Origin: Marivirga sericea
GTDB lineage: Bacteria > Bacteroidota > Bacteroidia > Cytophagales > Cyclobacteriaceae
Length of the DNA stretch: 64,000 bases
Direction: 5' to 3'
Assembly (NCBI RefSeq): GCF_900177665.1
Contig: NZ_FXAW01000003.1
Location: 274,655 to 338,654, forward strand
Positions 17,986 through 26,891 of this stretch are shown here, piece by piece. Made by a program: the position numbers and the translations under genes. The notes below the pieces were generated by a model that was not told the DNA's origin, ran no database searches, and was given only the letters and a program-made list of their open reading frames with translations. Within the stretch, counting starts at the first letter, position 1; every line of letters starts with the position of its first letter.

Positions 17986-19614
17986 ATGTCAACAGCAATT
18001 TATAAGGTACCCGTTCCAAAAAACGAACCTGTTAATAGTTATGCACCTGGAACTCCAGAGAGAACTTCTTTACAAGCCAAGCTGAAAGAATTAAGAGGGC
18101 AAGAAGTAGATGTTCCAATGTATATCGGTGCTGAAGAGGTAAGGACCGGAAAAACGCATCCATTAAGTCCTCCTCACGATCATCAACATAAATTAGGCCA
18201 ATTTCATGAAGGAGATGGTAGCCATGTCGAACAAGCTATTAAAGCTGCATTAGCTGCTAAGCAGGAATGGGCTGATCTTCATTGGCAACAAAGAGCATCT
18301 GTTTTCTTGAAAGCCGCAGATTTAATTGCTGGACCTTACAGGGATAAAATCAACGCAGCCACAATGTTAGGGCAATCAAAAAATGCTTACCAAGCTGAAA
18401 TTGATTCGGCATGCGAATTAGCTGATTTCCTTAGATTCAATGTGCAATACATGACTGAAATCTATGAAGAGCAGCCATTCTCTCCAGATGGAGTTTGGAA
18501 CAAAATGGAATACAGACCGCTTGAAGGTTTTGTATTTGCCTTAACGCCTTTCAACTTTACAGCCATTGCTGGTAATTTACCATCAAGTGCAGCATTAATG
18601 GGTAATACGGTAGTATGGAAGCCTGCGTATTCTCAAATCTATTCTGCTAATGTGGTAATGGAAATATTTAAAGAAGCTGGAGTACCTGATGGGGTTATCA
18701 ACTTAATTTATGTTGATGGTCCAACCACAGGAGACATCATTTTTAAACACCCGGAATTTGCAGGTATTCATTTTACAGGTAGTACAGGTGTATTCCAAAA
18801 TATCTGGAAGTTGATAGGTGAAAATATTGAAAAGTATAAATCTTACCCTAGAATTGTGGGCGAGACGGGTGGAAAAGATTTCATTTTAGCTCATAAAACA
18901 GCTGATCCAAAGCAAGTAGCAACAGCGATTACTAGAGGTGCATTTGAGTTCCAAGGACAAAAATGTTCTGCTGCCTCAAGGGTATATATAGCTAATAATA
19001 TCTGGGACGATGTTAAAGAAAACCTAGTAGCGGATATCAAAGATATCAAGATGGGTGGTCCGGAAGACTTCGATAACTTCTTCAATGCGGTAATTGATAA
19101 AAAAGCTTTTGATAAAATTAAAGGCTATATAGATGATGCAAAAGAAAGTAATGTTGCGGAAGTTATAGCTGGAGGCGAATGCGATGATTCAAAAGGATAC
19201 TTCATTCAGCCAACAGTAATTGTAACAAAGGATCCGCAATATGTAACGATGCAAGAAGAAATATTTGGTCCGGTAGTAACTATTTATGTTTACGATGCTG
19301 AGAATTTCGAGGAGACTTTAACTTTAGTTGATGAAACATCTCCTTATGCACTTACTGGAGCAATATTTAGTAATGATCGTTATATTATAGAGCGTGCGAC
19401 AAAACGTTTGAGTCAAGCTGCTGGTAACTTCTATGTAAATGATAAACCAACTGGAGCTGTTGTAAATCAAAATCCATTTGGTGGAGCAAGGAAATCCGGA
19501 ACTAATGATAAAGCGGGATCTAAATTGAATTTATTGCGTTGGTGTTCGGCTAGAATGGTGAAAGAAACATTTGTTACGCCTACTGATTACAAATATCCAT
19601 TTATGGGAGAATAA
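17986..19614 (+). CDS. pruA: L-glutamate gamma-semialdehyde dehydrogenase (delta-1-pyrroline-5-carboxylate dehydrogenase)
   Basis: Second step of proline catabolism: oxidises glutamate semialdehyde to glutamate with NAD+. The 542 residues match the stand-alone (not PutA-fused) enzyme. Aldehyde-dehydrogenase landmarks are AFTPFNFTAIAGNLP-like NAD-binding segment (FALTPFNFTAIAGNLPSS), the general base E293 in IVGETGGKDF and the catalytic C327 in EFQGQKCSAASR; MQEEIFGPVVTIYVY and NPFGGARKSGTNDKAGS follow. No proline dehydrogenase gene lies next to it. Monocistronic, with a terminator behind. Confidence 0.95.
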   Translation: MSTAIYKVPVPKNEPVNSYAPGTPERTSLQAKLKELRGQEVDVPMYIGAEEVRTGKTHPLSPPHDHQHKLGQFHEGDGSHVEQAIKAALAAKQEWADLHWQQRASVFLKAADLIAGPYRDKINAATMLGQSKNAYQAEIDSACELADFLRFNVQYMTEIYEEQPFSPDGVWNKMEYRPLEGFVFALTPFNFTAIAGNLPSSAALMGNTVVWKPAYSQIYSANVVMEIFKEAGVPDGVINLIYVDGPTTGDIIFKHPEFAGIHFTGSTGVFQNIWKLIGENIEKYKSYPRIVGETGGKDFILAHKTADPKQVATAITRGAFEFQGQKCSAASRVYIANNIWDDVKENLVADIKDIKMGGPEDFDNFFNAVIDKKAFDKIKGYIDDAKESNVAEVIAGGECDDSKGYFIQPTVIVTKDPQYVTMQEEIFGPVVTIYVYDAENFEETLTLVDETSPYALTGAIFSNDRYIIERATKRLSQAAGNFYVNDKPTGAVVNQNPFGGARKSGTNDKAGSKLNLLRWCSARMVKETFVTPTDYKYPFMGE

Positions 19615-19655
19615 AATCTAGAAAACAGATTTAAGAATTGATTAGTTTTATTGCA

Positions 19656-19688
19656 AAGCCTTCGGAAGAAATTCCGAGGGCTTTTTTA
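19656..19688 (+). terminator. Rho-independent terminator after pruA
   Basis: Twelve-base stem AAGCCTTCGGAA / TTCCGAGGGCTT with one G-T pair and a four-base loop, then a run of T. Confidence 0.85.
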
Positions 19689-19820
19689 TTCGAAATTTCG
19701 TCCACTAAGACCTTTCCTACACTGCCTCAAAAATTTAACAATTGGCGAACAAATAGATGTAATATTTGTTTTATATTCGCAATTAAATTAAAAAATAATT
19801 CAATCTAAAACACTCAACTT

Positions 19821-21149
19821 ATGATGAAAAGACTGATAATCGGGTCTTTGTGTTTATTGATGGCTTTTGGCTCAATAGCACAAAAAAAGGAAATCGAATT
19901 TACCGAATTCGATTTAGACAATGGAATGCATGTAATTTTACATCAGGATAATTCAACTCCAATTGTGGTAGTATCAGTAATGTACCATGTAGGGTCGAAA
20001 AATGAGAATCCTGAAAGGACAGGTTTTGCGCATTTCTTTGAGCATTTATTATTTGAAGGTTCAAAAAATATTGAAAGAGGTCAGTTTGATAAATACATAA
20101 CCAATGCAGGTGGTGTCAATAATGCAAACACTTCTAGCGACAGAACCTATTATTATGAACTTTTACCTTCAAATCAATTGAAATTAGGATTATGGCTAGA
20201 GTCTGAAAGATTGATGCATGCGCAAATACAAGAAATTGGTGTAGAAACGCAGCGTGAAGTTGTTAAAGAAGAGAAAAGACAAAGATATGATAACCAGCCT
20301 TACGGTACTATCTTGCCGGAAATCATGAAAAGAGCTTATACCGAGCATCCTTACAGGTGGACGCCAATCGGTTCTTTAGATCACTTAAATGCGGCATCAT
20401 TAGACGAGTTCGTAGAGTTTTACGAGACTTTCTATGTTCCTGAAAACGCTACATTGTCAATTGCTGGTGACATTGAGATAGAAGAGGCTAAAAAATTAAT
20501 CGAAGATTATTTTGGACCAATCCCAAGAGGTGAACAAGAAATTCCTAGACCTGATATCGTGGAGCCTGAACAAAAAGAAGAAGTTCGTGATACTATTTAT
20601 GATAACATTCAATTGCCTGCTGTAATTCAAGCATACCACATGCCAGCGCAAGGAACTGAAGATTCTTATGCTTTGGAAATGTTAAGTACTGCGCTTTCTG
20701 GCGGACAATCCGCTAGAATGTACAAATCGTTGGTTGATGAACAACAAAAAGCATTACAAGTAGCTGCTATCCCTTTTTCATCTGAAGACCCAGGATTGTA
20801 CCTGCTTTTCGGATTACCAACCATAGGTGGAGATTTGAAAGAATTAGAAAATGCAATGGATGCAGAAATCCAAAAGGTACAAGAAGAACTTATTTCTGAT
20901 CAGGAATTTGAAAAAATCAGAAACCAGAAGGAAAATGATTTTATTTCAGGTAACAGCACCATGGCGGGTATTGCCGAAAGTTTGGCTAACTACCATGTTT
21001 ATTATGGAGATGCTGACTTAATCAATAAAGAGATTGAGCGATACATGAAAGTTACCAAAGAGGATATTAGAAGAGTTGCGAAAGAATACCTTACTGAGGA
21101 TAATAGAGTGGTATTATATTACTTACCTAAATCTCAACAAAATCAATAA
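19821..21149 (+). CDS. Exported M16-family zinc metallopeptidase (catalytic partner)
   Basis: A 442-residue M16B-type peptidase with a signal peptide (LIIGSLCLLMAFGSIAQ, cleavage near residue 21). The inverted zinc motif HxxEH is present as HFFEH (H71, E74, H75), and the third ligand Glu is in the EVVKEEKRQR segment near residue 150. The C-terminal half (about 230-440) is the structural M16 repeat. It lies 27 bases before a second M16 gene that lacks the zinc motif; pairs like this form heterodimers in known bacterial M16B systems. Probable role is degradation of peptides in the periplasm. Confidence 0.9.
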   Translation: MMKRLIIGSLCLLMAFGSIAQKKEIEFTEFDLDNGMHVILHQDNSTPIVVVSVMYHVGSKNENPERTGFAHFFEHLLFEGSKNIERGQFDKYITNAGGVNNANTSSDRTYYYELLPSNQLKLGLWLESERLMHAQIQEIGVETQREVVKEEKRQRYDNQPYGTILPEIMKRAYTEHPYRWTPIGSLDHLNAASLDEFVEFYETFYVPENATLSIAGDIEIEEAKKLIEDYFGPIPRGEQEIPRPDIVEPEQKEEVRDTIYDNIQLPAVIQAYHMPAQGTEDSYALEMLSTALSGGQSARMYKSLVDEQQKALQVAAIPFSSEDPGLYLLFGLPTIGGDLKELENAMDAEIQKVQEELISDQEFEKIRNQKENDFISGNSTMAGIAESLANYHVYYGDADLINKEIERYMKVTKEDIRRVAKEYLTEDNRVVLYYLPKSQQNQ

Positions 21150-21176
21150 TTCGTTTCACGAAATAATTTTAGAAAA

Positions 21177-23213
21177 ATGATTAAGAAGATATATATAAGT
21201 TTCGTTTTCGCTTTGATGGCAAGTTTTGGATTTGCCCAGGTGGACAGAACAACTGCTCCGGAACCAACACCGGCAAAGGAAATCAATATAGGCGAACCTA
21301 CCACTTTCACTTTGAAAAATGGATTGAAAGTATTTGTGGTAGAAAATCACAAACTACCTAGAGTAGCATTTTCATTGACATTTGACAGAGACCCTATTTT
21401 AGAGGGAGATCAAGCAGGTTATGTAAGCATGGCTGGTCAAATGTTGATGAAAGGAACAAAAAACCGCACAAAAGCAGAATTAGATCAAGATATTGACTTC
21501 ATTGGGGCCAATATCAACACATATTCTACTGGAATGTATGCTACATCATTAACCAAGCATCAAGATAAATTGATGGAGTTGATGACAGATGTTTTATTTA
21601 ACCCTGCATTTCCTGAGGATGAATTAGATAAATTAAAAAAACAGACTTTATCTGGTCTAGCGGCTTCAAAAGACGATCCTAATGCAATTGCTTCAAATGT
21701 GAGAGGCAAGTTGGTTTACGGGGATGATCATCCTTATGGGGAGTTTGAAACTGAAGAAACAGTAGAGAACATTACTTTAGAAGAAATCAAAGCGTATTAC
21801 AGTAGCTATTTCAGACCTAATATCGGTTATTTGGCTATAGTTGGAGACATAACACCAAAAGAAGCAAAGAAACTCATCAAGAAAAATTTTGAGAAGTGGG
21901 AAAAAGGGGATGTTCCGACAAATGAATACGCAATGCCAACTCCACCGGAGGAAACCTTTGTTGCCTTAGTAGACAGAGAAGCTTCAGTTCAGTCCGTGAT
22001 CAATGTGACTTACCCAGTTGAACTTACAATAGGTAGCGAGGATGTACTAACTGCTAGAGTTCTTAACCAGATTTTAGGTGGTGGTTTCTCTTCAAGATTG
22101 ATGCAGAACCTAAGAGAAGATAACGCATTCACATATGGGGCAAGATCTTCCCTAAGCGCTGATGAATTTGTTGGAAGTTTTACCGCAAGTGCAAGTGTTA
22201 GAAATGAAGTAACGGATAGTGCTGTAAATGAATTTATGGCTGAACTTGCTATGATTAATGAAGAAGGTGTAACCCAAGACGAGCTGGACGCTGCAAAGGC
22301 ATCTATCTCGGGTAGTTTCGCTCGTTCTTTGGAAAGCCCTCAAACAGTAGCTTCTTTTGCAATCAATACTGCACGATATAATTTACCGAAAGATTACTAT
22401 GCCAACTACTTGAAAAATCTTGAGGCTGTAACATTGGAGGATGTTAAAGCTGCGGCACAGAAGTACATATTGCCAAACAATGCCAATATCTTGGTGGTAG
22501 GTAAAGGTGAAGATGTAGCTGAAAATTTATCACAATTTGGTGAAGTGAAATACTATAACCGAAAAGGTGAAGAGTATGATCCGAATGACAAAAGTGCAAT
22601 GCCTGCCGGATTAACTGCTGAAAAAGTATTGGAAAAGTATTTTGAAGCATTAGGTGGAAAATCTAAAATAGAAGCAGTAAAATCTATGAAAACTTCTTAC
22701 AGTGCCAGTGTTCAGGGCCAGAACATTAGCATAAATGAAGTGAAGGATAATACTAATTATAAGCAAGAAGTTGCAATGGGGCCGATGGTGATAAGTAAAG
22801 TTTTAGTAAATGATGAAGGCGTAAAAGTGTTTCAACAAGGTCAAGAAGTGCCTTTACCTGAACAAACAAAATCGGCTGTAAAAGCTGGTGCTAAGATTTT
22901 CCCAGAGCTATACTATTCAGAAATGGAAGCAACACTTGAACTGAAAAATGTGGAAGAAATCAATGGAAAGCCGGCTTATGGCGTATCAGTTACCATGCCT
23001 TCAGGTCAAAGCAGTACCTCATACTTCGATGCTGAATCAGGTTTGAAAGTGAAAACATCATCTGCTCAGGCAACTGAAGAAATTAAGAGTTATAAAGAAG
23101 TTGATGGAATTATGATTCCTGAGAAAAGAGCCATTAATCAAGGATTTCAAATGAACGCTGATTTGCAGTCTGCTGAAATCAATGTCGAAATTAAAGAGGA
23201 TACTTTTCAGTAA
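21177..23213 (+). CDS. Exported M16-family non-catalytic partner with extra C-terminal domain
   Basis: A 678-residue protein with a signal peptide (ISFVFALMASFGFAQ). The M16 fold is clear (FTLKNGLKVFVVENHKLPR, LFNPAFPEDELDKLKKQ), but the zinc motif position reads YVSMAGQMLMKGT with no HxxEH. The substrate-binding R/Y motif region NLREDNAFTYGARSS is kept, as expected of the non-catalytic subunit. Residues about 480-678 form an additional beta-rich domain beginning EKVLEKYFEALGGKSKIEA, resembling LolA/LppX-like lipoprotein-carrier folds; this part is inference. Co-transcribed with the catalytic partner and followed by a strong terminator. Confidence 0.88.
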   Translation: MIKKIYISFVFALMASFGFAQVDRTTAPEPTPAKEINIGEPTTFTLKNGLKVFVVENHKLPRVAFSLTFDRDPILEGDQAGYVSMAGQMLMKGTKNRTKAELDQDIDFIGANINTYSTGMYATSLTKHQDKLMELMTDVLFNPAFPEDELDKLKKQTLSGLAASKDDPNAIASNVRGKLVYGDDHPYGEFETEETVENITLEEIKAYYSSYFRPNIGYLAIVGDITPKEAKKLIKKNFEKWEKGDVPTNEYAMPTPPEETFVALVDREASVQSVINVTYPVELTIGSEDVLTARVLNQILGGGFSSRLMQNLREDNAFTYGARSSLSADEFVGSFTASASVRNEVTDSAVNEFMAELAMINEEGVTQDELDAAKASISGSFARSLESPQTVASFAINTARYNLPKDYYANYLKNLEAVTLEDVKAAAQKYILPNNANILVVGKGEDVAENLSQFGEVKYYNRKGEEYDPNDKSAMPAGLTAEKVLEKYFEALGGKSKIEAVKSMKTSYSASVQGQNISINEVKDNTNYKQEVAMGPMVISKVLVNDEGVKVFQQGQEVPLPEQTKSAVKAGAKIFPELYYSEMEATLELKNVEEINGKPAYGVSVTMPSGQSSTSYFDAESGLKVKTSSAQATEEIKSYKEVDGIMIPEKRAINQGFQMNADLQSAEINVEIKEDTFQ

Positions 23214-23233
23214 TCAGATCACTAGTTTTTAAT

Positions 23234-23274
23234 AAAGGCCCGAATGAAGTATTGCTTTATTCGGGCCTTTTTTT
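23234..23274 (+). terminator. Rho-independent terminator after the M16 pair
   Basis: Perfect twelve-base stem AAAGGCCCGAAT (23234-23245) / ATTCGGGCCTTT (23259-23270) followed by T residues. The reverse strand also has A/T next to the stem, but the nearest minus gene (ppc) ends 55 bases away, so it may serve both directions. Confidence 0.9.
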
Positions 23275-23328
23275 ATCGATTGAAAAACCGTAAAATCTAC
23301 AATCACAAATCTGAAATATTTCAGATTT

Positions 23329-25884
23329 TTATGCTGCATTTCTTGCCGCATTCACAATCCCAAACATACTTCTCAATATCAGCTTTTTATAGATGTCTTC
23401 ATTTTTGACACCCTGCCTTAATTTCTGGATTGCATATTGTTGGATAGTAATCAAAGGCAATACGATTTTCTCTCTGATGGCGATAGATGCCTGAGATACT
23501 GGCGCTTCATGTAATAGGCCCTTTCCACCACTTATGCCATCCAGCTCCTCTTTGCTGAGATCAAATTCTTTTTTCATTAATTGCCAAAACTGACCATATT
23601 CTTTATCCTTCTCAAGATAAGCAGTGGCAGGATAAAAAGATTTAGCAATGGATTGCATGGAGTTTCCTAAAAGAGTTCTGAAAAATAGAGACTCTGCATA
23701 TAGTTGCTTGACATCCTTTCCTTTGCCCTGTTTTTTTAGTGTGCTAAGTGCAGTACCCACTCCGTAAAAACCTGGAATATTTTGTTTCATTTGAGCCCAA
23801 GCACCTACAAAAGGTATCGCTCTTAAATCTTCAAATTTTAACTCTCCTTTCTTCCCTCTGCTAGTGGGTCTACTTCCTACATTCGTGTCTCCAAAATATT
23901 TTAAAGGAGTCACATTACTTAAATAACTGGTGAATTTGTCGTGACTTTTAAAGTCTTTATACAGTTGATAAGCAGTTTCTGCCAACTGATCTAAGAGGCC
24001 TCGCTCTTTTTCAGCAAGCACTCTATTATCATCTGCAAATAAATGATTTTCTAAGCCTGCGGATAGCAGTTGCTCCATATTATAACGGCAAGACCCCACC
24101 TTTCCATAATTGGAGCTGATTGTTTGCCCCTGAATGGTCACCTGCACTTCCTCATCTTCTATTTTTGAGCCTAGCGAAGCATAAAAATCGTGCATATTAC
24201 CACCTCCCCTAGCAGGTGGTCCTCCCCTTCCATCAAAGAAAATAACTTTAACTCCATACTCCCTCGAAATTTCGGTAAGTGCCTCTTTAGCTTGAAAAAT
24301 TGACCAGTTAGCTCGTAAATAACCACCATCTTTAGTTCCATCAGAGAAGCCTACCATAATGGTTTGCTTATTGCCCCTACTCTTCACGTGCTCTCGATAA
24401 GCAGGTATTTCATATAATTGCTTCATTATGCCTGAAGCATTAGCCAAATCATCAATGGTTTCAAATAGAGGTACTACATCCAGTGTATTGAAGGCATTGG
24501 GAGTTAAATTAATCTTTGCCAACTGGAATACTTCCACTACATGAAGGGCCGATTGACAATTACTAATAATATAACGGTGACAAGCCCTGTTTCCATTTCT
24601 CTTTTTGACCTCTTCCAATGCATCAAAGCTCTTCAGCATTTCTTGATGAAATTCATCATAAATGCTAATTTCACTAGGCACGCTTTTCAAACCCAACAAG
24701 TGATTAATCTTGTCCTGCTCTTGCATTTTTTCATATTGCGCCACAATACTATTATCGTCTTGATTCGCCAAAATATCATCCCACAAGGCATCATGTTTAC
24801 GGCTATCCTGTCGGATATCCATGATTGAAAAATGGAAGCCAAAGATTCTCACTTTAAGAATAAACTTCTCTAGAAGCTCTGAGAAGATTCCATTATGATC
24901 CGATTTAAGACACTCAAATGCTTCTCTTAATACTTCTATTAATTCTTCCGGATTATTAAAGCCTTTTGATTTTTCACCGTAAAGAGCATCATACACTTTT
25001 TGCTCAGCTTGTAGAATTTTATCCTCCACTCCTTTAAAAGTGAGCCTTCGTCTGATGGCACGTAAATCTCTGTAGTAACATTTTAAAATCGTTTCTCTAA
25101 GTCTATCTGCTACTTTAATAGTAATATCATGCGTTACAAAAGGATTGCCATCCCTATCACCACCAGGCCAGAACCCTACCGTTAATAAATCAGGGTTTAC
25201 CCAATCTTCCCAGGGCTCATCTATTTCTTCAATTAAATCATACAAAACAGAAGGGATACTCTTATAAAACACATTTTCCAGATACCAACACAGACTCACG
25301 GCCTCATCATAAGGACTAGGTTTTTCCTTATTAATAAAAGGGGTCTTCCCTAATTGTAACATCAAAGAATTAATAGAAGCAAGATCATCTTTTCTAATGG
25401 CATTTTCCAAGTCAGTATTGATAGCTAGTACATTGCCAGGATAAAATTGAGTAGGGTGAGCGGTTAAAACAATTCGGACTGAAAAAGTCTTTAATTTTTC
25501 TTTCAGCTCCTCCATTTTGTTGGTATGCCTAACCCTTCCTATAAGTTCCTTTACGGAACCTTTTCCTTCTACATTAAATATTTTTTCAAAAGCTGCATCT
25601 TCAATAGAATCAAAAAGTAAAACTTGTCTTTCTACATACTGAATCAATTGAAACAATAGTTGATGAAGATGTTTTTCCTCTTTATCGCCCAAAATCTCTC
25701 GCTTAAATTGATCAACAATTTCTGCCGGGTCTTTACCACTTGCAAAACCTTGGGTGCTTAACTGCTCTAGTATTGGCAATAGTGTCCCTGTCCTATAAAT
25801 ATGGTCATAAGGCAGATCAAGAAAAAGACTGTTGTAAGCCGTATATCTAGTGGCTACTTCATCCTTATAATTCAATTTCTTCAT
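23329..25884 (-). CDS. ppc: Phosphoenolpyruvate carboxylase
   Basis: Anaplerotic enzyme that makes oxaloacetate from phosphoenolpyruvate and bicarbonate. Catalytic landmarks are VLTAHPTQF (His of the bicarbonate step), GFWPGGDRDGNPFVT, GFSDGTKDGGYL and FFDGRGGPPARGGGN. About 851 residues from the ATG at 25884; the frame also runs upstream to a TTG at 25929, but the ATG gives the natural N-terminus MKKLNYKDEVATRY. The C-terminus ends IVNAARNAA rather than the usual NTG of proteobacterial enzymes, as in divergent Bacteroidota forms. Monocistronic. Confidence 0.93.
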   Translation of the reverse strand: MKKLNYKDEVATRYTAYNSLFLDLPYDHIYRTGTLLPILEQLSTQGFASGKDPAEIVDQFKREILGDKEEKHLHQLLFQLIQYVERQVLLFDSIEDAAFEKIFNVEGKGSVKELIGRVRHTNKMEELKEKLKTFSVRIVLTAHPTQFYPGNVLAINTDLENAIRKDDLASINSLMLQLGKTPFINKEKPSPYDEAVSLCWYLENVFYKSIPSVLYDLIEEIDEPWEDWVNPDLLTVGFWPGGDRDGNPFVTHDITIKVADRLRETILKCYYRDLRAIRRRLTFKGVEDKILQAEQKVYDALYGEKSKGFNNPEELIEVLREAFECLKSDHNGIFSELLEKFILKVRIFGFHFSIMDIRQDSRKHDALWDDILANQDDNSIVAQYEKMQEQDKINHLLGLKSVPSEISIYDEFHQEMLKSFDALEEVKKRNGNRACHRYIISNCQSALHVVEVFQLAKINLTPNAFNTLDVVPLFETIDDLANASGIMKQLYEIPAYREHVKSRGNKQTIMVGFSDGTKDGGYLRANWSIFQAKEALTEISREYGVKVIFFDGRGGPPARGGGNMHDFYASLGSKIEDEEVQVTIQGQTISSNYGKVGSCRYNMEQLLSAGLENHLFADDNRVLAEKERGLLDQLAETAYQLYKDFKSHDKFTSYLSNVTPLKYFGDTNVGSRPTSRGKKGELKFEDLRAIPFVGAWAQMKQNIPGFYGVGTALSTLKKQGKGKDVKQLYAESLFFRTLLGNSMQSIAKSFYPATAYLEKDKEYGQFWQLMKKEFDLSKEELDGISGGKGLLHEAPVSQASIAIREKIVLPLITIQQYAIQKLRQGVKNEDIYKKLILRSMFGIVNAARNAA

Positions 25885-26305
25885 AAGTTTCAATTTTTTT
25901 GGGTAATATTTGAAGGGGAATTTCTTCAAATCCTCTAATTTGCTACTTTAATATACTGAATTGAGACCAGTATGTTCATATTAATAATCATAAATAAAAC
26001 ACTAATTCATCAAAATCAGGCTGAATAAACTTTAAGATATTAGAGAAATATTCCAATGTAAAGCCTTTGGGTTTAGTAGATCTCTCAATTGAATCAGATA
26101 TGATTTTTCCAGTTCCTGTGTAAGAGCACTAAGGAGAAAGTACGATAGCACCTTCAATACCATTCTTTCTGCTATTACTTTAACAATTCTATTTCATGCT
26201 TATTTACAGCCCAATGTTTAAAAAAAAGAGCAGCTTTCGCTCTATTCTTCAATCGAAACAAGTATGAATACACTGTGTGCTATTTTGTCTGGAAATTCTT
26301 TGATT
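25885..26305. other. Intergenic region between ppc and a GNAT gene
   Basis: About 420 bases upstream of ppc. No coding frame of interest and no exact TAnnTTTG box is visible. It contains a terminator-like hairpin for the GNAT gene (listed separately) and otherwise AT-rich sequence, presumably with the ppc promoter. Confidence 0.5.
26219..26243 (-). terminator. Probable terminator of the GNAT gene
   Basis: On the minus strand AGAGC / GCTCT with a seven-base loop is followed by a run of T. The stem is short, so the call is moderate. Confidence 0.5.
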
Positions 26306-26818
26306 TCATTCGGTTGACATCTGAAACAAACAAACAGGCGCTTTAGCATAATGAGCCGGTAGACTGCTGGTATCTTTCAAATTTACCATCCCTAAATAAT
26401 CAAAGCCACATGAAGTATAATATTTTATCAACCCCTGATTTTCTCCTACTGTATCCAATCTAATAAATTGCTTTTCTTCTGATTTTGCAAAAATTTTAGA
26501 CCATTCAATAATCTCCTTCACTATTTTTTGTCCTCTAAAGTCAGGATTCAGCGCAATCCTATGGAGATAAACTGAAGGATCTACATTACGATCCTCCCAA
26601 ATCAAAGGATCTTGAAAAGTAGTTGCCCAAATACCAGCTATTTTTCCATTTATAATCAATTTCCACTGATGTTTATCAATGATCTCTTGGGTAATCATAC
26701 TTATCGGTATATTCGGCCAAACTACTGATTCTTTTTTATACTGATATTCTCTCGCATCTTGGTAAAGATGTAGAATTTCATTGATGTCCTTCACAGTGCT
26801 GTTTTCTATCTGGTTCAT
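26306..26818 (-). CDS. GNAT-family N-acetyltransferase
   Basis: A 170-residue acetyltransferase fold. The acetyl-CoA-binding region is visible as LHRIALNPDFRGQKIVKEII (motif A, with an RGQK version of the R/Q-x-x-G-x-G/A loop) and the C-terminal NQGLIKYYTSCGFDYLG. The substrate is unknown; members act on small molecules or protein N-termini. It is upstream-adjacent to nothing obviously related; the TonB receptor gene ends 73 bases upstream and could be co-transcribed. Confidence 0.85.
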   Translation of the reverse strand: MNQIENSTVKDINEILHLYQDAREYQYKKESVVWPNIPISMITQEIIDKHQWKLIINGKIAGIWATTFQDPLIWEDRNVDPSVYLHRIALNPDFRGQKIVKEIIEWSKIFAKSEEKQFIRLDTVGENQGLIKYYTSCGFDYLGMVNLKDTSSLPAHYAKAPVCLFQMSTE

Positions 26819-26891
26819 AAGATTAAAATATAGTACTATCAGGTACGCCCTCTATTGACATTGTAATCTAGCATATTTGAATTGATGCATT

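Noticed and set aside
19742-19768. Promoter-like TTG...TAATATTTG before the catalytic M16 gene
   Set aside because: The -7 box is one base off the TAnnTTTG consensus and the spacer is only about 15 bases, so I left it out of the features.
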